Assembly: GCA_016713785.1 (NCBI GenBank)
Contig: JADJOM010000003.1
Span: 1,383,501 to 1,447,500, forward strand
Direction of reading: 5' to 3'
DNA length: 64,000 nucleotides
Origin: Gemmatimonadota bacterium
GTDB taxonomy: Bacteria > Gemmatimonadota > Gemmatimonadetes > Gemmatimonadales > GWC2-71-9
In this document: positions 14,249-23,054 of the stretch, in pieces
Layout: each line of letters starts with the position of its first letter
How positions within the stretch are numbered: the first letter of the stretch is position 1
Position numbers and translations under genes: made by a program
Notes under the pieces: model-generated
Databases searched by the model: none
Told to the model about the DNA's origin: nothing
What the model saw: the letters and a program-made list of their open reading frames with translations, nothing else

Positions 14249-15369
14249 GAGACCTGCTCCATCACCCGCGCCACAAGGCGCCGCCGGACGCGCTCCACGC
14301 CCCAGCCAATCCCCAGGAAGAGCAGCCCGCCCACCAGGAGGCTGGCCGAGCGGCCCAGCCGGTCGAGCACCGAGGAGAAGTAGAAGAGGAGCACCGTGAG
14401 CGCGAAGGCGCCGAGGCCGAGGTTGATGCGGAGCCGCGAGCCCGCGGCCACTCCCGAGGCCGCCACACCGATGGCGCCGAGGCCGCCCCAGAGGAATGAC
14501 CAGGCACCGGCATCCTTGGGCAGGAGGACCCCGGCGAGTACCCATGCGAGCGCCACTCCCGGCCCCACCAGGTGGCGCCCGCGCAGCGCGATGGCCAGCA
14601 GCGCCGGCAGCCCGAGGAAGAGACCCCAGCTCAGGCTGCGGAATCCGCCGGGTGCCGCCCAGGTGAGGATCGGGCCCAGGTCGCCCAGCACCAGGCGGAG
14701 CCCGATGGCGAGCGGGATGAGCGCCACCGCCCCGATGCCGGCCAGGGCCGTGCGCCAGGCCTCCGCAGACATGCCCCCCGGGCGCGAAGCGTGCAAGTAC
14801 ACCAGCGCGAGGTACAGCAGGCCGGCCATCGGCGCGGCCGGGACCACGGTCCCGAACCGCTCGGCCCGAACGGTCCACTCCGCGACGATCCACGCCGGGG
14901 TCAGCACCGCGGCATAGAGCACCTGGGGCCACTGGCGGAGCAGGAGCCACCCGGTCCAGCCGCCGAGGGCCCAGAGGAGGAACCCCTCGGACCACCGGTC
15001 ATGCAGGTGGTAGGTCTGGCCCAGCAGGAAGACCGTCGCGCCGAGGGCGGCCGTTCCGACGGCGTGCAGGGTCACGGCCAGGGCCGGGAACCGCTCCGCG
15101 GACAGCACCCCTGCCCCGTGGCAGGCAACCAGGCCCCCGACCAGCAGGGCCACCCGGCCGCCGGGCGCCAAGGTGTCCCAGTGCGCCGCCACGAACAGCA
15201 GCGCGCCGGCCGACAACATCAGGCCCCCCGCCACCAGCGCGAGAATCACCGGCCAACGGAACCGCCCGGGGCGTTCGCCCCGGGCGGTTTCGTAGCGGAG
15301 GATCCGTTCCGCAGTTTCGGCGTCGAGCAGGCCCGCCGCGCGCCAGCGCGCGATGGCCGCCTCGATCAC
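14245..15369 (-). CDS. DUF2157 multi-spanning membrane protein
   Basis: 374 residues. A short soluble N-terminus (RWRAAGLLDAETAERILRYE, the typical DUF2157 opening) is followed by about ten hydrophobic helices, including FRWPVILALVAGGLMLSAGA. Biochemical function of the family is unknown. The GTG start overlaps the upstream UspA stop and its stop overlaps the GDYXXLXY gene, so all are translated from one mRNA. Confidence 0.82.
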   Translation of the reverse strand: MIEAAIARWRAAGLLDAETAERILRYETARGERPGRFRWPVILALVAGGLMLSAGALLFVAAHWDTLAPGGRVALLVGGLVACHGAGVLSAERFPALAVTLHAVGTAALGATVFLLGQTYHLHDRWSEGFLLWALGGWTGWLLLRQWPQVLYAAVLTPAWIVAEWTVRAERFGTVVPAAPMAGLLYLALVYLHASRPGGMSAEAWRTALAGIGAVALIPLAIGLRLVLGDLGPILTWAAPGGFRSLSWGLFLGLPALLAIALRGRHLVGPGVALAWVLAGVLLPKDAGAWSFLWGGLGAIGVAASGVAAGSRLRINLGLGAFALTVLLFYFSSVLDRLGRSASLLVGGLLFLGIGWGVERVRRRLVARVMEQVS

Positions 15370-16295
15370 CTGGCGTCCCGGGGTGGCCGGATGACGAGGG
15401 TCGGATGGGTGGACCCGCGGATGACCTTGTCGGCCACGCTCCCCACCACGAGGCGCTCGACACCGCCCGCGCCGTGGCTCGCGATCGCCACCAGGTCGCA
15501 GCCGGTCTGGTCGGCCTGGGCGATGATCGCCTGGGCGGCCCCTCCGCCCTCGACGGCCAGCGCCGTGGCTGCGGCCCCCAGGCCGCGCAACTGCGCCACC
15601 TGCCGATCGAGGTAGGCGCGTGCGGTCTCGCGCATCTTCCGCTCGGCCTCGGGGTCGGCCGGCACGACCATCATGCCGCTCGGGTCCGCGATCGGCAGCG
15701 GCGGCTCGACCGCCATCAGGAGGGTGTACTCCGAACCGAAGGGGCGTCCCAGCATCAGCGCGGCCTCAATGGCCCGTTCGGCGAAGGGCGAGCCATCGAG
15801 CGTGACCAGGATCCGGCGGAAGGTGGCGGGCGCCTTTCGCTCGCCGCCGGGACGGAGCAGCAGGATCGGCACGTGCAGCCGACGCATCAGCTGGTCGGCC
15901 ACGCTGCCCAGCCAGAACCGGCTCACCGGTCCGCGCCCGTGGGTGGTGATGGCCACGAGGTCCGCGCCGGACTTCTCGATGTGCTCGTGCAGGGCATCGG
16001 CCACCGGGCCGTCGAGCAAGGCCGCCGTGACCGGGATGTTGACGGTGGCCCGGAGCCGCTCGACGATGCCGTCGAGATACACCTGCTCACGCGCGCGCGC
16101 CTCCTGGTCCAGCTGCGCCTCGATCTCGGGCACCTCGAGGGCCGTGGCAAGGGCCGGCACCGGGTGGTGCACCAGCGCCACCTGCAGCAGGGCCCCGGAG
16201 CGCCGCGCGATCTCCGCGGCCAGCGGGAGGGCCTGCTCCGCGAAGGGCGAACCATCGAGTGGCACATAGATGGAGCGGAACATGGCGGCGGACAT
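15366..16295 (-). CDS. Tandem universal stress protein (two UspA domains)
   Basis: 309 residues with two UspA folds. Domain 1 (about 6-150) starts SIYVPLDGSPFAEQAL and has the nucleotide-loop segment THGRGPVSRFWLGSVADQLM. Domain 2 (about 160-300) starts RILVTLDGSPFAERAI and ends SHGAGGVERLVVGSVADKVI. Both carry the G-2x-G-9x-G(S/T) ATP-binding pattern. ATG at 16295 has a GGGAGGT site seven bases upstream; a frame opening further upstream lacks one. Tandem UspA proteins of this type are often induced in oxygen limitation or stasis. It diverges from the chemoreceptor gene. Confidence 0.93.
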   Translation of the reverse strand: MSAAMFRSIYVPLDGSPFAEQALPLAAEIARRSGALLQVALVHHPVPALATALEVPEIEAQLDQEARAREQVYLDGIVERLRATVNIPVTAALLDGPVADALHEHIEKSGADLVAITTHGRGPVSRFWLGSVADQLMRRLHVPILLLRPGGERKAPATFRRILVTLDGSPFAERAIEAALMLGRPFGSEYTLLMAVEPPLPIADPSGMMVVPADPEAERKMRETARAYLDRQVAQLRGLGAAATALAVEGGGAAQAIIAQADQTGCDLVAIASHGAGGVERLVVGSVADKVIRGSTHPTLVIRPPRDAR

Positions 16296-16431
16296 GCTGA
16301 CCTCCCAGGCAGAGGGAATCCCCTCCGAAACTGCGTCCGGTGGCATGAGGACATGCTGAAGCACCGGCGAACCCTCTCATGAAGAAGTCATCATTCCCTC
16401 GGACGTCAAGTGTGGACGCCAACTGCCGACA

Positions 16432-16448
16432 ACAGGGGCAACCCCTGT
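16432..16448. repeat. Perfect inverted repeat upstream of the chemoreceptor start
   Basis: ACAGGGG-CAA-CCCCTGT lies 20 nt before the favoured chemoreceptor ATG at 16469, in the 173-bp divergent region shared with the UspA gene. It could be an operator or an mRNA hairpin. The surrounding 90 bp has lower GC than the flanking genes, consistent with non-coding DNA. Confidence 0.4.
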
Positions 16449-16468
16449 CCTCATCACCAGTCCTGTCC

Positions 16469-17914
16469 ATGACAACCGCCGTGCAGCCCCAGCTTCTCGA
16501 GTCATCCGACACCCTGCGGGCGCTGCTCGACGGGATTCACACCAACATCTTCATCGCCGACGCCGGCCTCCACCTGGTGTACCACAACCGCAAGGCGCGG
16601 GAGACGCTCCGGACGGTGGGCCCCGAGATCCAGCGCATGTTCGGCGTCCGGATCGAGGACCTGATGGGCGGGTCGATCCACCGCTTCCACAAGGACCCCG
16701 CGCGGATCGAGCGGATCCTCAAGGATCCGCGCGCCCTGCCGCACGAGGCCACCTTCAGCTTCGGGCAGATCTCGCTGCGGACCAGCATCAACCGGGTGAC
16801 GGACGCCGCGGGCGAGACCGTGGCCTACATCGTCAACTGGGAGGATGTCTCGCGGCAGGCGGCCACCGAGCGCGAGGTGCAGCTGGCCCAGGAGCGGGAG
16901 CGGGAGCAGTCTGCCGCGCTCCGGCAGCAGGTGGACCAGTTGCTCACGGTGGTCAATCGCGCCGCGGCGGGTGACCTGACCGCCACGCTGCCCACGATGG
17001 GCTCCGACGTGATGGGACAGCTCGGCCAGGGGATCGGCACGCTGCTCGGGGAGCTTCGCACCAGCATCCAGGGCATCAGCGAGAGCGCCAAGACCCTCGC
17101 CGCCGCGGCCGAGGAGCTGACGGCGGTGAGCATGTCGCTGTCGTCCACCGCCGAAGAGACCTCGGCGCAGGCGACCGTGGTCTCCGGGGCGTCGGAGGAG
17201 GTCACCAACAACGTGCAGACGGTGGCCGCCGGCACCGAGGAGATGAGCGCGTCCATCCGGGAGATCTCCAAGTCGGCGACCGAGGCGGCGCGGGTGGCGG
17301 CCCAGGCGGTCCACGAGGCGGAGAGCACCAACAGCACGGTGAGCCGCCTCGGTGACTCCAGCACGGAGATCGGCAAGGTGATCAAGGTGATCACCCGGAT
17401 CGCGGCCCAGACCAACCTGCTCGCGCTCAACGCCACGATCGAGGCGGCGCGGGCCGGCGAGGCGGGCAAGGGCTTCGCGGTGGTGGCCAACGAGGTGAAG
17501 GAGCTGGCCAAGGAGACCGCCCGGGCCACCGAGGACATCAGCCAGCGGATCGATGCCATCCAGGGCGACACCTCGCTCGCGGTCGGGGCCATCCGCGGGA
17601 TCGGCGAGACCATCGCGCGGATCAGCGACCTGCAGGGCACGATCGCGAGCGCGGTGGAGGAGCAGACCGCCACGACCAACGAGATGTCCCGCAACGTGAG
17701 CGAGGCGGCGCGGGGCTCGGTGGAGATCGCCCGGAACATCGGCGGCGTGGCCACCGCGGCCCGGGACACCACCAAGGGCGCGGCGGACACGCGCCGCGCG
17801 GCGGAGGACCTGTCGCGGATGGCCGGCCGGCTGCAGTCCCTCGTGGCCCGCTTCCGGGTGAGCGATGCCGCGGCCCCGGTGCCGGCGAGCCCGGGCCGCT
17901 CCGTGCCCCGCTGA
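16469..17914 (+). CDS. Soluble PAS-domain methyl-accepting chemotaxis protein
   Basis: 481 residues from ATG 16469. An N-terminal PAS domain (about 15-115, beginning NIFIADAGLHLVYHNRKA) precedes a HAMP-like linker helix (VNRAAAGDLTATLP) and a long signalling coiled coil. The kinase-contact hairpin is canonical (RIAAQTNLLALNATIEAARA, EAGKGFAVVANEVKELA). There is no membrane helix, so it is a cytoplasmic receptor. The PAS ligand (flavin, haem or small molecule) is unknown. An in-frame ATG at 16379 would add 30 residues of atypical composition and has no better ribosome site. No cheA/cheW gene is in the window. Confidence 0.9.
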   Translation: MTTAVQPQLLESSDTLRALLDGIHTNIFIADAGLHLVYHNRKARETLRTVGPEIQRMFGVRIEDLMGGSIHRFHKDPARIERILKDPRALPHEATFSFGQISLRTSINRVTDAAGETVAYIVNWEDVSRQAATEREVQLAQEREREQSAALRQQVDQLLTVVNRAAAGDLTATLPTMGSDVMGQLGQGIGTLLGELRTSIQGISESAKTLAAAAEELTAVSMSLSSTAEETSAQATVVSGASEEVTNNVQTVAAGTEEMSASIREISKSATEAARVAAQAVHEAESTNSTVSRLGDSSTEIGKVIKVITRIAAQTNLLALNATIEAARAGEAGKGFAVVANEVKELAKETARATEDISQRIDAIQGDTSLAVGAIRGIGETIARISDLQGTIASAVEEQTATTNEMSRNVSEAARGSVEIARNIGGVATAARDTTKGAADTRRAAEDLSRMAGRLQSLVARFRVSDAAAPVPASPGRSVPR

Positions 17915-17921
17915 GCGGGCG

Positions 17922-17978
17922 GACGGACGCACGCGGGGCCCGGGCCGCCAGGCGGCCCGGGCCCCGCGTACGTCCGTC
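17922..17978. terminator. Long bidirectional terminator hairpin
   Basis: Eighteen perfectly paired bases (17932-17949 with 17951-17968) around one central base, extended outward by an A-T pair, one mismatch and a further 8-bp stem (GACGGACG/CGTCCGTC). It fills the gap between the convergent chemoreceptor and MgtC/DUF4010 genes and ends one base before the latter's stop codon. Its position between convergent genes supports two-way termination. Confidence 0.75.
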
Positions 17979-19253
17979 TCAGATCCAGCCCGCCAGCCAG
18001 AGTCCGGCGACGCTCATGAGTGCCAGCCCGGCCAGTGACAGCCCCGCCTGCCACCGGTAGCGTCCGCCGCCGAGCGACAGCACCACCCCGAGCTTGAGCA
18101 ACGTGTTGGCGAGGACGCCGATGCCCATGGCCCCGGCCGCGACGGGGCCCAGCCCGGGCTCCGCGGCGAGGCGCACCATGGACAGGGTGAGTGCGTCCAT
18201 GTCGGTGAGGCCGAGCAGCGCCGCCGAGGCGAGCACGCCGCCGGTGCCGAACCGGGCGTTCACCCAGTGCATCAGCATCAGCACGGCCTGGAAGCCCAGC
18301 GCCAGCGCGATCGCGGAGCCGAGGCGCAGCGGATTCCTGCCCTCGGGCTCGGGCCGCCCCTCGCTCCGGCCCGCCGACCGCCACAGCCCGAACGCCACCA
18401 GGCCCAGGCCCAGCAGGAAAGGCGGGAGGAACAGCGGGGCGAGCAGGGGCGTGAGGCTGGGTCGCAGCGCAAGCGTCAGCAGGGTGAGTCGGGGCAGCAG
18501 CGTGGTGCAGGCACCGAGCACGCCTAGGGCGAGGGCGGAGGCCCGGCCGTCGGCATCCCGGCTCTGCCGGGAAAAGCTCAGGGCAACGCCCGTGGAAGAA
18601 ACCAGCCCGCCCAGGATGCCGGCCACCGCGGTGCCGGCGGTCTCGCCCACCAGCCGCCGCGCGAGGTAGCCCCCGAAGTTGAGCCCGCTGACGAGCAGCA
18701 CCACCATCCAGAGTTCGCGCGGGTGCACCCCGCCCAGCGGCCCGAAGGGACCCTCCGGCAGGATGGGGAGCAGCACCAGCGCGAGCACCGCGAACTGGAG
18801 GGCCGCGCGCAACTCGACATCGCCGAGGCGGCGGACGAAGCCCTGGATGGCGGACTTCTCCCGGAGCGCGAGCACGATCACCGCACCGATGCCCGCGGAC
18901 AGACGCAACTCCCCGAGGCCCGCCAGCAGGCCCAGCGCGAGCACCGTGAGGGCGGCCGCCTCGGTAGTGCCGTCCACCGCGTCGGGCAGGGCCCGTCGCG
19001 CGGCCGTCAGGTATGCGGCCACCGCGAGCCCCGCGCCTCCAGCTAGGAGTACGGCAGCCGGGAGGGCGTGGCCCTGGAGTCCGAGGTGGCCCGCGATCCC
19101 GCCAAGCAGCCCCAGCAGGAGGAAGGTCCGGGCGCCCGCAAAGCGGGCACCCGGACCGGTGGCATGTCCCGACCATTCCCGTTCGATCCCGACCGCGAGA
19201 CCGACGAGTCCTGCGACCGCGAGGCCGGCCGCCGTCTCGAGTGCAGGGAGAAT
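17979..19253 (-). CDS. MgtC/DUF4010-family membrane protein with an apparent AUU start
   Basis: About 424 residues. The N-terminal part has the MgtC/SapB hallmark GLAVGIEREWSG followed by GARTFLLLGLLGGIAG, and the C-terminal part is DUF4010 with about eight further helices. Family members are linked to ion homeostasis and membrane physiology; the substrate is unknown. No ATG, GTG or TTG occurs in frame between the upstream stop at 19290 and a GTG at 19022, which would remove the conserved MgtC block. An ATT at 19253 is preceded by CAGGAGGAGG with 5 nt spacing and gives a family-like N-terminus, so I place the start there. Confidence 0.78.
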   Translation of the reverse strand: MLPALETAAGLAVAGLVGLAVGIEREWSGHATGPGARFAGARTFLLLGLLGGIAGHLGLQGHALPAAVLLAGGAGLAVAAYLTAARRALPDAVDGTTEAAALTVLALGLLAGLGELRLSAGIGAVIVLALREKSAIQGFVRRLGDVELRAALQFAVLALVLLPILPEGPFGPLGGVHPRELWMVVLLVSGLNFGGYLARRLVGETAGTAVAGILGGLVSSTGVALSFSRQSRDADGRASALALGVLGACTTLLPRLTLLTLALRPSLTPLLAPLFLPPFLLGLGLVAFGLWRSAGRSEGRPEPEGRNPLRLGSAIALALGFQAVLMLMHWVNARFGTGGVLASAALLGLTDMDALTLSMVRLAAEPGLGPVAAGAMGIGVLANTLLKLGVVLSLGGGRYRWQAGLSLAGLALMSVAGLWLAGWI

Positions 19254-19281
19254 CGGCGCCTCCTCCTGCCCCGGATGGGGC

Positions 19282-19689
19282 TCAGTGGTTCATCTGGTGT
19301 CCGCCGCCGGCCGCCGTGCTGTCGGGCCGCATCATGGGGCAATCCCGCATCCCGGCGCCCTCACGCGGCATGCCGCAGCCGCCCTCCGCCTGCATCATAC
19401 GCTGGTGCATCTCGCGCCGCATCTGCAGCTGGCGCTCGACCAGCTCCCCGAGGACCTCCGCCATGGCGTCCAGGCGGCGGTTGCCGCGGGACGACCGCAG
19501 CACACCGGCCAGGCTGTCGAGGCGGGCATCCATGACTTCCATCCGGCGCATGGCCTGGTGGTCCATCGACATCCCGCTGCCCTGCCCCATCCCGGCGCAG
19601 GCCATGGCAGAATCCGACCGAGCCTGGGCGCTGAGCGGCCCGGCAAGCAGAACGGCGGACACGAGCAGGAGCTTCATGGAGCGCGGCAT
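19282..19689 (-). CDS. Secreted Met/His-rich small protein
   Basis: 135 residues with a signal peptide (MKLLLVSAVLLAGPLSAQA). The mature part has Met/His-rich ends (MSMDHQAMRRMEVMDARL, and a HQMNH C-terminus), three cysteines and a central helix (RLDAMAEVLGELVERQL). Such composition suggests periplasmic copper or other metal binding, but no family is recognised. ATG at 19689 has a GAGG site; an ATG at 19677 is the alternative. It lies just upstream of the MgtC/DUF4010 gene. Confidence 0.6.
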   Translation of the reverse strand: MPRSMKLLLVSAVLLAGPLSAQARSDSAMACAGMGQGSGMSMDHQAMRRMEVMDARLDSLAGVLRSSRGNRRLDAMAEVLGELVERQLQMRREMHQRMMQAEGGCGMPREGAGMRDCPMMRPDSTAAGGGHQMNH

Positions 19690-19721
19690 GTGGGCGACCT
19701 CGGCTGGGGTCCGCCGGGCCC

Positions 19722-20075
19722 TCAGGCCGCGGCGGGGCGCGACCGGGGTCCGGCGAGGAGGTAGATGAGCCCCGGGAGCATCATGACGTACACTGCGGGG
19801 ATGTTGGGGAAGGTGCGAATGTGCAACCCCTCGAGCAGCAGGAAGCCGCCGAACCCGACCAGGGCCAGCAGCCCCCCGAGGCGCTCCCGCCACACGCCAA
19901 CGAGCAGGCCCACGACACCGGTCACCATCGCGGCCAGCTGCCAGCGCAGGGTGCCGGAGAGTTCCGGCAGGCGCGGGGGCGAGTGCCACCAGAACAGCAC
20001 GAACAGGACCGCGACGGCCAGGCTGGCCAGCCGCGCGACCCAGCGAAGGGCAGTGCGCACCGGGAGCTTCCTCAC
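19722..20075 (-). CDS. Small four-helix membrane protein
   Basis: 117 residues with about four hydrophobic segments (for example LASLAVAVLFVLFWWHSP and AVYVMMLPGLIYLLAGP) and short loops. Not recognised. The GTG start at 20075 overlaps the UspA stop (GTGA), so it is co-translated with that stress protein. Confidence 0.6.
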   Translation of the reverse strand: MRKLPVRTALRWVARLASLAVAVLFVLFWWHSPPRLPELSGTLRWQLAAMVTGVVGLLVGVWRERLGGLLALVGFGGFLLLEGLHIRTFPNIPAVYVMMLPGLIYLLAGPRSRPAAA

Positions 20076-20938
20076 AAGGGGATCGTCAGGACCGAACAGG
20101 GAGCTTCATGCGCGAGCCGGCGCGCGACGCTGCCGGCCTCGATGATGCCGGCGGGGCCGCCGCGGCGATAGCCGACCACGAGGACGTCGGTCCGGCTGTC
20201 GATGGCCTCGCGGGCGATCTCCTCCACCACCCGCCCACGGTGAAAGACGATCGGTGACTCGGCGGACGCCGGGGAGCTCGCCTCCCACCCTCCGCGGCCC
20301 AGGCTGGTGTGATGCCGCAGTTCGTCCACGGCCTCCATGAGGCGGGCACTACGGGTGGTGAGCAGGTGCGGGGCATCGCGCTCGTTCTCATACGCCGGCT
20401 CCACGCACACGCCATGCAGCCGGCCGCCGGTGTCCCGGGTGAAATCCATGGCGGAGACCAGCACGCTCATGCCGCGCTCGGTCCCGTCGAGCGCCACGAG
20501 GACGTGGTCGAAGGTCGAAGTACCCGGCGTTACGAAGAGGCAGGGGATGCCGCTGCGGCGCGCCACGGAGTCGGCGGTATCGCCGATGAGCAGCCGCTGC
20601 ATCTCGGTCCGGCGCTTGCGCCCCACCAGCACCAGGTCCGCGTGATGGGTCTCGGCGTAGCGCCCGATTTCGACGCCGGGAAGCCCGGAGACGATCGCCA
20701 GGCGAGGCGCCGGCGCATCGGTGACCGGCCGCAGCGCCGATTCCACCATGCTCCGGAGATCGTCCATCTCCCGCCGGGCGCTGCCATTGGCGGCCGGGGC
20801 CGCGGTCACGGTGACCACGGTCACGTTCGCCCCGCAGCGCTGTCCGAGCCGTGCGGCCGCGAGCACTGCAGCCTTGCCTTCCTCCGAATGATCCGCGCCC
20901 ACCACCAGATGTCGCAACTGCACAGCGGCCCCTCCCAT
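20072..20938 (-). CDS. Tandem universal stress protein
   Basis: 288 residues with two UspA-like domains. The first begins HLVVGADHSEEGKAAVLAAA and has VLVGRKRRTEMQRLLIGDTA; the second begins VLVALDGTERGMSVL and ends with VVGYRRGGPAGIIEAGSVA. The nucleotide-binding glycine pattern is weaker than in the other UspA of the window, so one or both domains may not bind ATP. It diverges from the GAF histidine kinase across a 101-bp gap, a common arrangement for a regulator and its target. Confidence 0.88.
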   Translation of the reverse strand: MGGAAVQLRHLVVGADHSEEGKAAVLAAARLGQRCGANVTVVTVTAAPAANGSARREMDDLRSMVESALRPVTDAPAPRLAIVSGLPGVEIGRYAETHHADLVLVGRKRRTEMQRLLIGDTADSVARRSGIPCLFVTPGTSTFDHVLVALDGTERGMSVLVSAMDFTRDTGGRLHGVCVEPAYENERDAPHLLTTRSARLMEAVDELRHHTSLGRGGWEASSPASAESPIVFHRGRVVEEIAREAIDSRTDVLVVGYRRGGPAGIIEAGSVARRLAHEAPCSVLTIPL

Positions 20939-21039
20939 GGCATCTGGCTTAGGGTACGGCCCCGCGCATGAAGCCAGCGTGAAAGGGCCGGGAACAAGAC
21001 GGGTCGCCGGAACTCCTTGGAGCCGTTAGGATTAGCTTG

Positions 21040-22284
21040 ATGAACCCCGCCTCGACACCCACGCCACCTCCGGCCCAGGCCCTTGCCGCGCGCCTGGAGC
21101 GCCTGGTGGCGGCCGTCCCCGGACTCATCACCGAACTGTCACTGGAGGGCGTCCTGCAGCGGGTGGCCGACCTGGCCGCGGAGTTGCTCGATGCCCGCTA
21201 CGCCGCCGTCGGGATGCTCAATCCGGATGGCCGGACCCTCGCGTCCTTCACGACCACCGGCATGACCGGCGAGGAACGGGAACGCATCGGGCCGCATCCA
21301 CGCGGGCACGGGATCCTCGGCCTGGTGATTCACAAGGGCCAGGTGGTCCGGCTGGCCGACCTCACCGCCCACCCGGCCCGGTACGGGTTCCCCGCCCATC
21401 ACCCCGTGATGCGGCCCTTCCTGGGCGTCCCGATTGTCGGCAAGCGCGGCGTCCTCGGGGACCTCTACCTGACCGAGAAGGTGGGTGGCGCGGAGTTCAC
21501 CGCGGAGGACGAGCACATCGCCACCCTCCTTGCCGCCAAGGCCGCGGCGGCGATCGAGAACGCCCGGCTGCACGAGGAAAGCGCCCGGCTGCTCGAGGAG
21601 GTGCAGCAGCTGCACCGTTCGCGCGAGCGGTTCTTCGCCATGGTGAACCACGAGCTGCGGAACTCCCTCGCCGCCGTCTTCGGGTGGGCGGAGATGCTGG
21701 TCCGACGCAAGGAGCCCGGCTCGGTCCCGCGCGCCGCCTTCGAGGTGCTCGACTCCGCCGAACAGGCCATCAGCCTGATCAACGACCTGCTGGACCTCTC
21801 GCGCCTCGACGAGGACCGCCTCAAGCCGGTGATCCGCGAGGTGGACTGCGGCGGGGTGGTCCGGCAGGCGCTGAGCCGGGTGACACCCGCGGCGGACGGC
21901 AAGCGGGTGCGCCTCCAGGCGGATCTGCCGGCCGAGCCCCCCGCCTGTCGCACCGATCCCCACCGGGTGGAACAGATCCTCGTGAACCTGCTCTCCAACG
22001 CCATCCGGCACACGCCGGAAGGCTCGGTCGTGCGCGCGGCGGTCGAGCCCCTGGGCGGCGACGTCGTGTTCCGGATCGAGGACCAGGGCCCCGGGGTGCC
22101 GCTCGACGACCTGGACCGCATCTTCGACATCTACCAGACCAAGGCTGAAGAAGGGAAAGGCAGCGGGCTGGGCCTCCCCCTCAGTCGTCGGCTGGCCCGG
22201 CTGTTGGGAGGCGAGCTCCGGGCCGAAGCGCATCCGTCCGGGGGCGGCTGCTTCGTCTTGCAACTCCCCTCCGTACCGGTGTAG
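21040..22284 (+). CDS. GAF-domain sensor histidine kinase with a DosS/DosT-like GAF
   Basis: 414 residues, no membrane helix. A GAF domain at about 30-175 contains PRGHGILGLVI, GFPAHHPVMRPFLGVPI and GDLYLTEKVGG, closely matching my recall of the haem-binding GAF-A of Mycobacterium DosS/DosT; the His pair is residues 120-121. A HisKA helix follows with phospho-acceptor His204 (FFAMVNHELRNSL), then the ATPase boxes N (QILVNLLSNAIRHTP), G1 (EDQGPGVP) and G2 (GKGSGLGL). DosS itself has a different kinase core, so this is a DosS-like sensor on a classical kinase. It precedes an OmpR-type regulator, its likely partner. Haem or gas sensing is inferred. Confidence 0.88.
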   Translation: MNPASTPTPPPAQALAARLERLVAAVPGLITELSLEGVLQRVADLAAELLDARYAAVGMLNPDGRTLASFTTTGMTGEERERIGPHPRGHGILGLVIHKGQVVRLADLTAHPARYGFPAHHPVMRPFLGVPIVGKRGVLGDLYLTEKVGGAEFTAEDEHIATLLAAKAAAAIENARLHEESARLLEEVQQLHRSRERFFAMVNHELRNSLAAVFGWAEMLVRRKEPGSVPRAAFEVLDSAEQAISLINDLLDLSRLDEDRLKPVIREVDCGGVVRQALSRVTPAADGKRVRLQADLPAEPPACRTDPHRVEQILVNLLSNAIRHTPEGSVVRAAVEPLGGDVVFRIEDQGPGVPLDDLDRIFDIYQTKAEEGKGSGLGLPLSRRLARLLGGELRAEAHPSGGGCFVLQLPSVPV

Positions 22285-22346
22285 GATAAAGACATCTTCA
22301 TAAAGGGTTTGCGAGGGGTTCATCGCCCGCATGTAGGTTGGCAATC

Positions 22347-23054
22347 ATGAAAATCCTCGTGGTGGAAGACGACCGGAAGGTCGCGGGCTTCATCGAGCAG
22401 GGCCTGAAGGAAGAAGGCTACGTGGTGGATATCGCCGCGGACGGCGAGGAAGCCACCACCCTGGCCCACGTCTACGAGTACGACGTGATCCTCCTCGACG
22501 TGGTGCTGCCCAAGAAGAACGGGTTCCAGATCGCGATGGAACTCCGGCGCGAGGGCCGCAACACCCCGATCATGATGCTGACCAGCCGGGACGCGGTGGA
22601 AGACATCGTCCGGGGCCTGGACGCGGGGGCGGATGATTACCTCGCCAAGCCCTTCCGGTTCGACGAGCTCCTGGCCCGCATCCGGGCACTGGCCCGGCGG
22701 GGTGGCGCGGAGCGGCTCGAGGTGCTGCGTTACGGCCCGCTGACCCTGGATCGGCTGCGGCACGTGGTGCTGATCAACGAGAAGGCGATGGACCTGACGC
22801 CCAAGGAATTCCAGATCATCGAGTTCTTCCTGCTGCACCCTGAACAGGTGGTGCGCCGCACCACGCTGCTCGAGAAGGTGTGGGACATGCACTTCGACCC
22901 CGAGAGCAACGTGGTGGACGTGCACGTGGGGAATGTCCGCCGGAAGCTGCAGAAGGCGGCGGGGGAGAACCTCATCCAGACGGTGCGCGGGGTGGGCTTC
23001 ACGCTGCGCCGTGAACTCGCTGGCGCTGCGGAGCCCGACGCCCAGGCCTCGTGA
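22347..23054 (+). CDS. OmpR-family response regulator
   Basis: 235 residues. The receiver domain has the acidic pair EDD (7-9), phospho-acceptor Asp in ILLDVVLP, Thr/Ser switch in MLTSRDAV and Lys in LAKPF. The winged-helix DNA-binding domain (about 125-225) has the family blocks LTPKEFQIIEFFLLHP and VVDVHVGNVRRKL. It lies 62 nt after the GAF kinase, the presumed partner, and its stop overlaps the P-type ATPase start (GTGA), so the ATPase is a co-transcribed output. ATG at 22347 is used; a TTG three codons earlier is possible. Confidence 0.94.
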   Translation: MKILVVEDDRKVAGFIEQGLKEEGYVVDIAADGEEATTLAHVYEYDVILLDVVLPKKNGFQIAMELRREGRNTPIMMLTSRDAVEDIVRGLDAGADDYLAKPFRFDELLARIRALARRGGAERLEVLRYGPLTLDRLRHVVLINEKAMDLTPKEFQIIEFFLLHPEQVVRRTTLLEKVWDMHFDPESNVVDVHVGNVRRKLQKAAGENLIQTVRGVGFTLRRELAGAAEPDAQAS

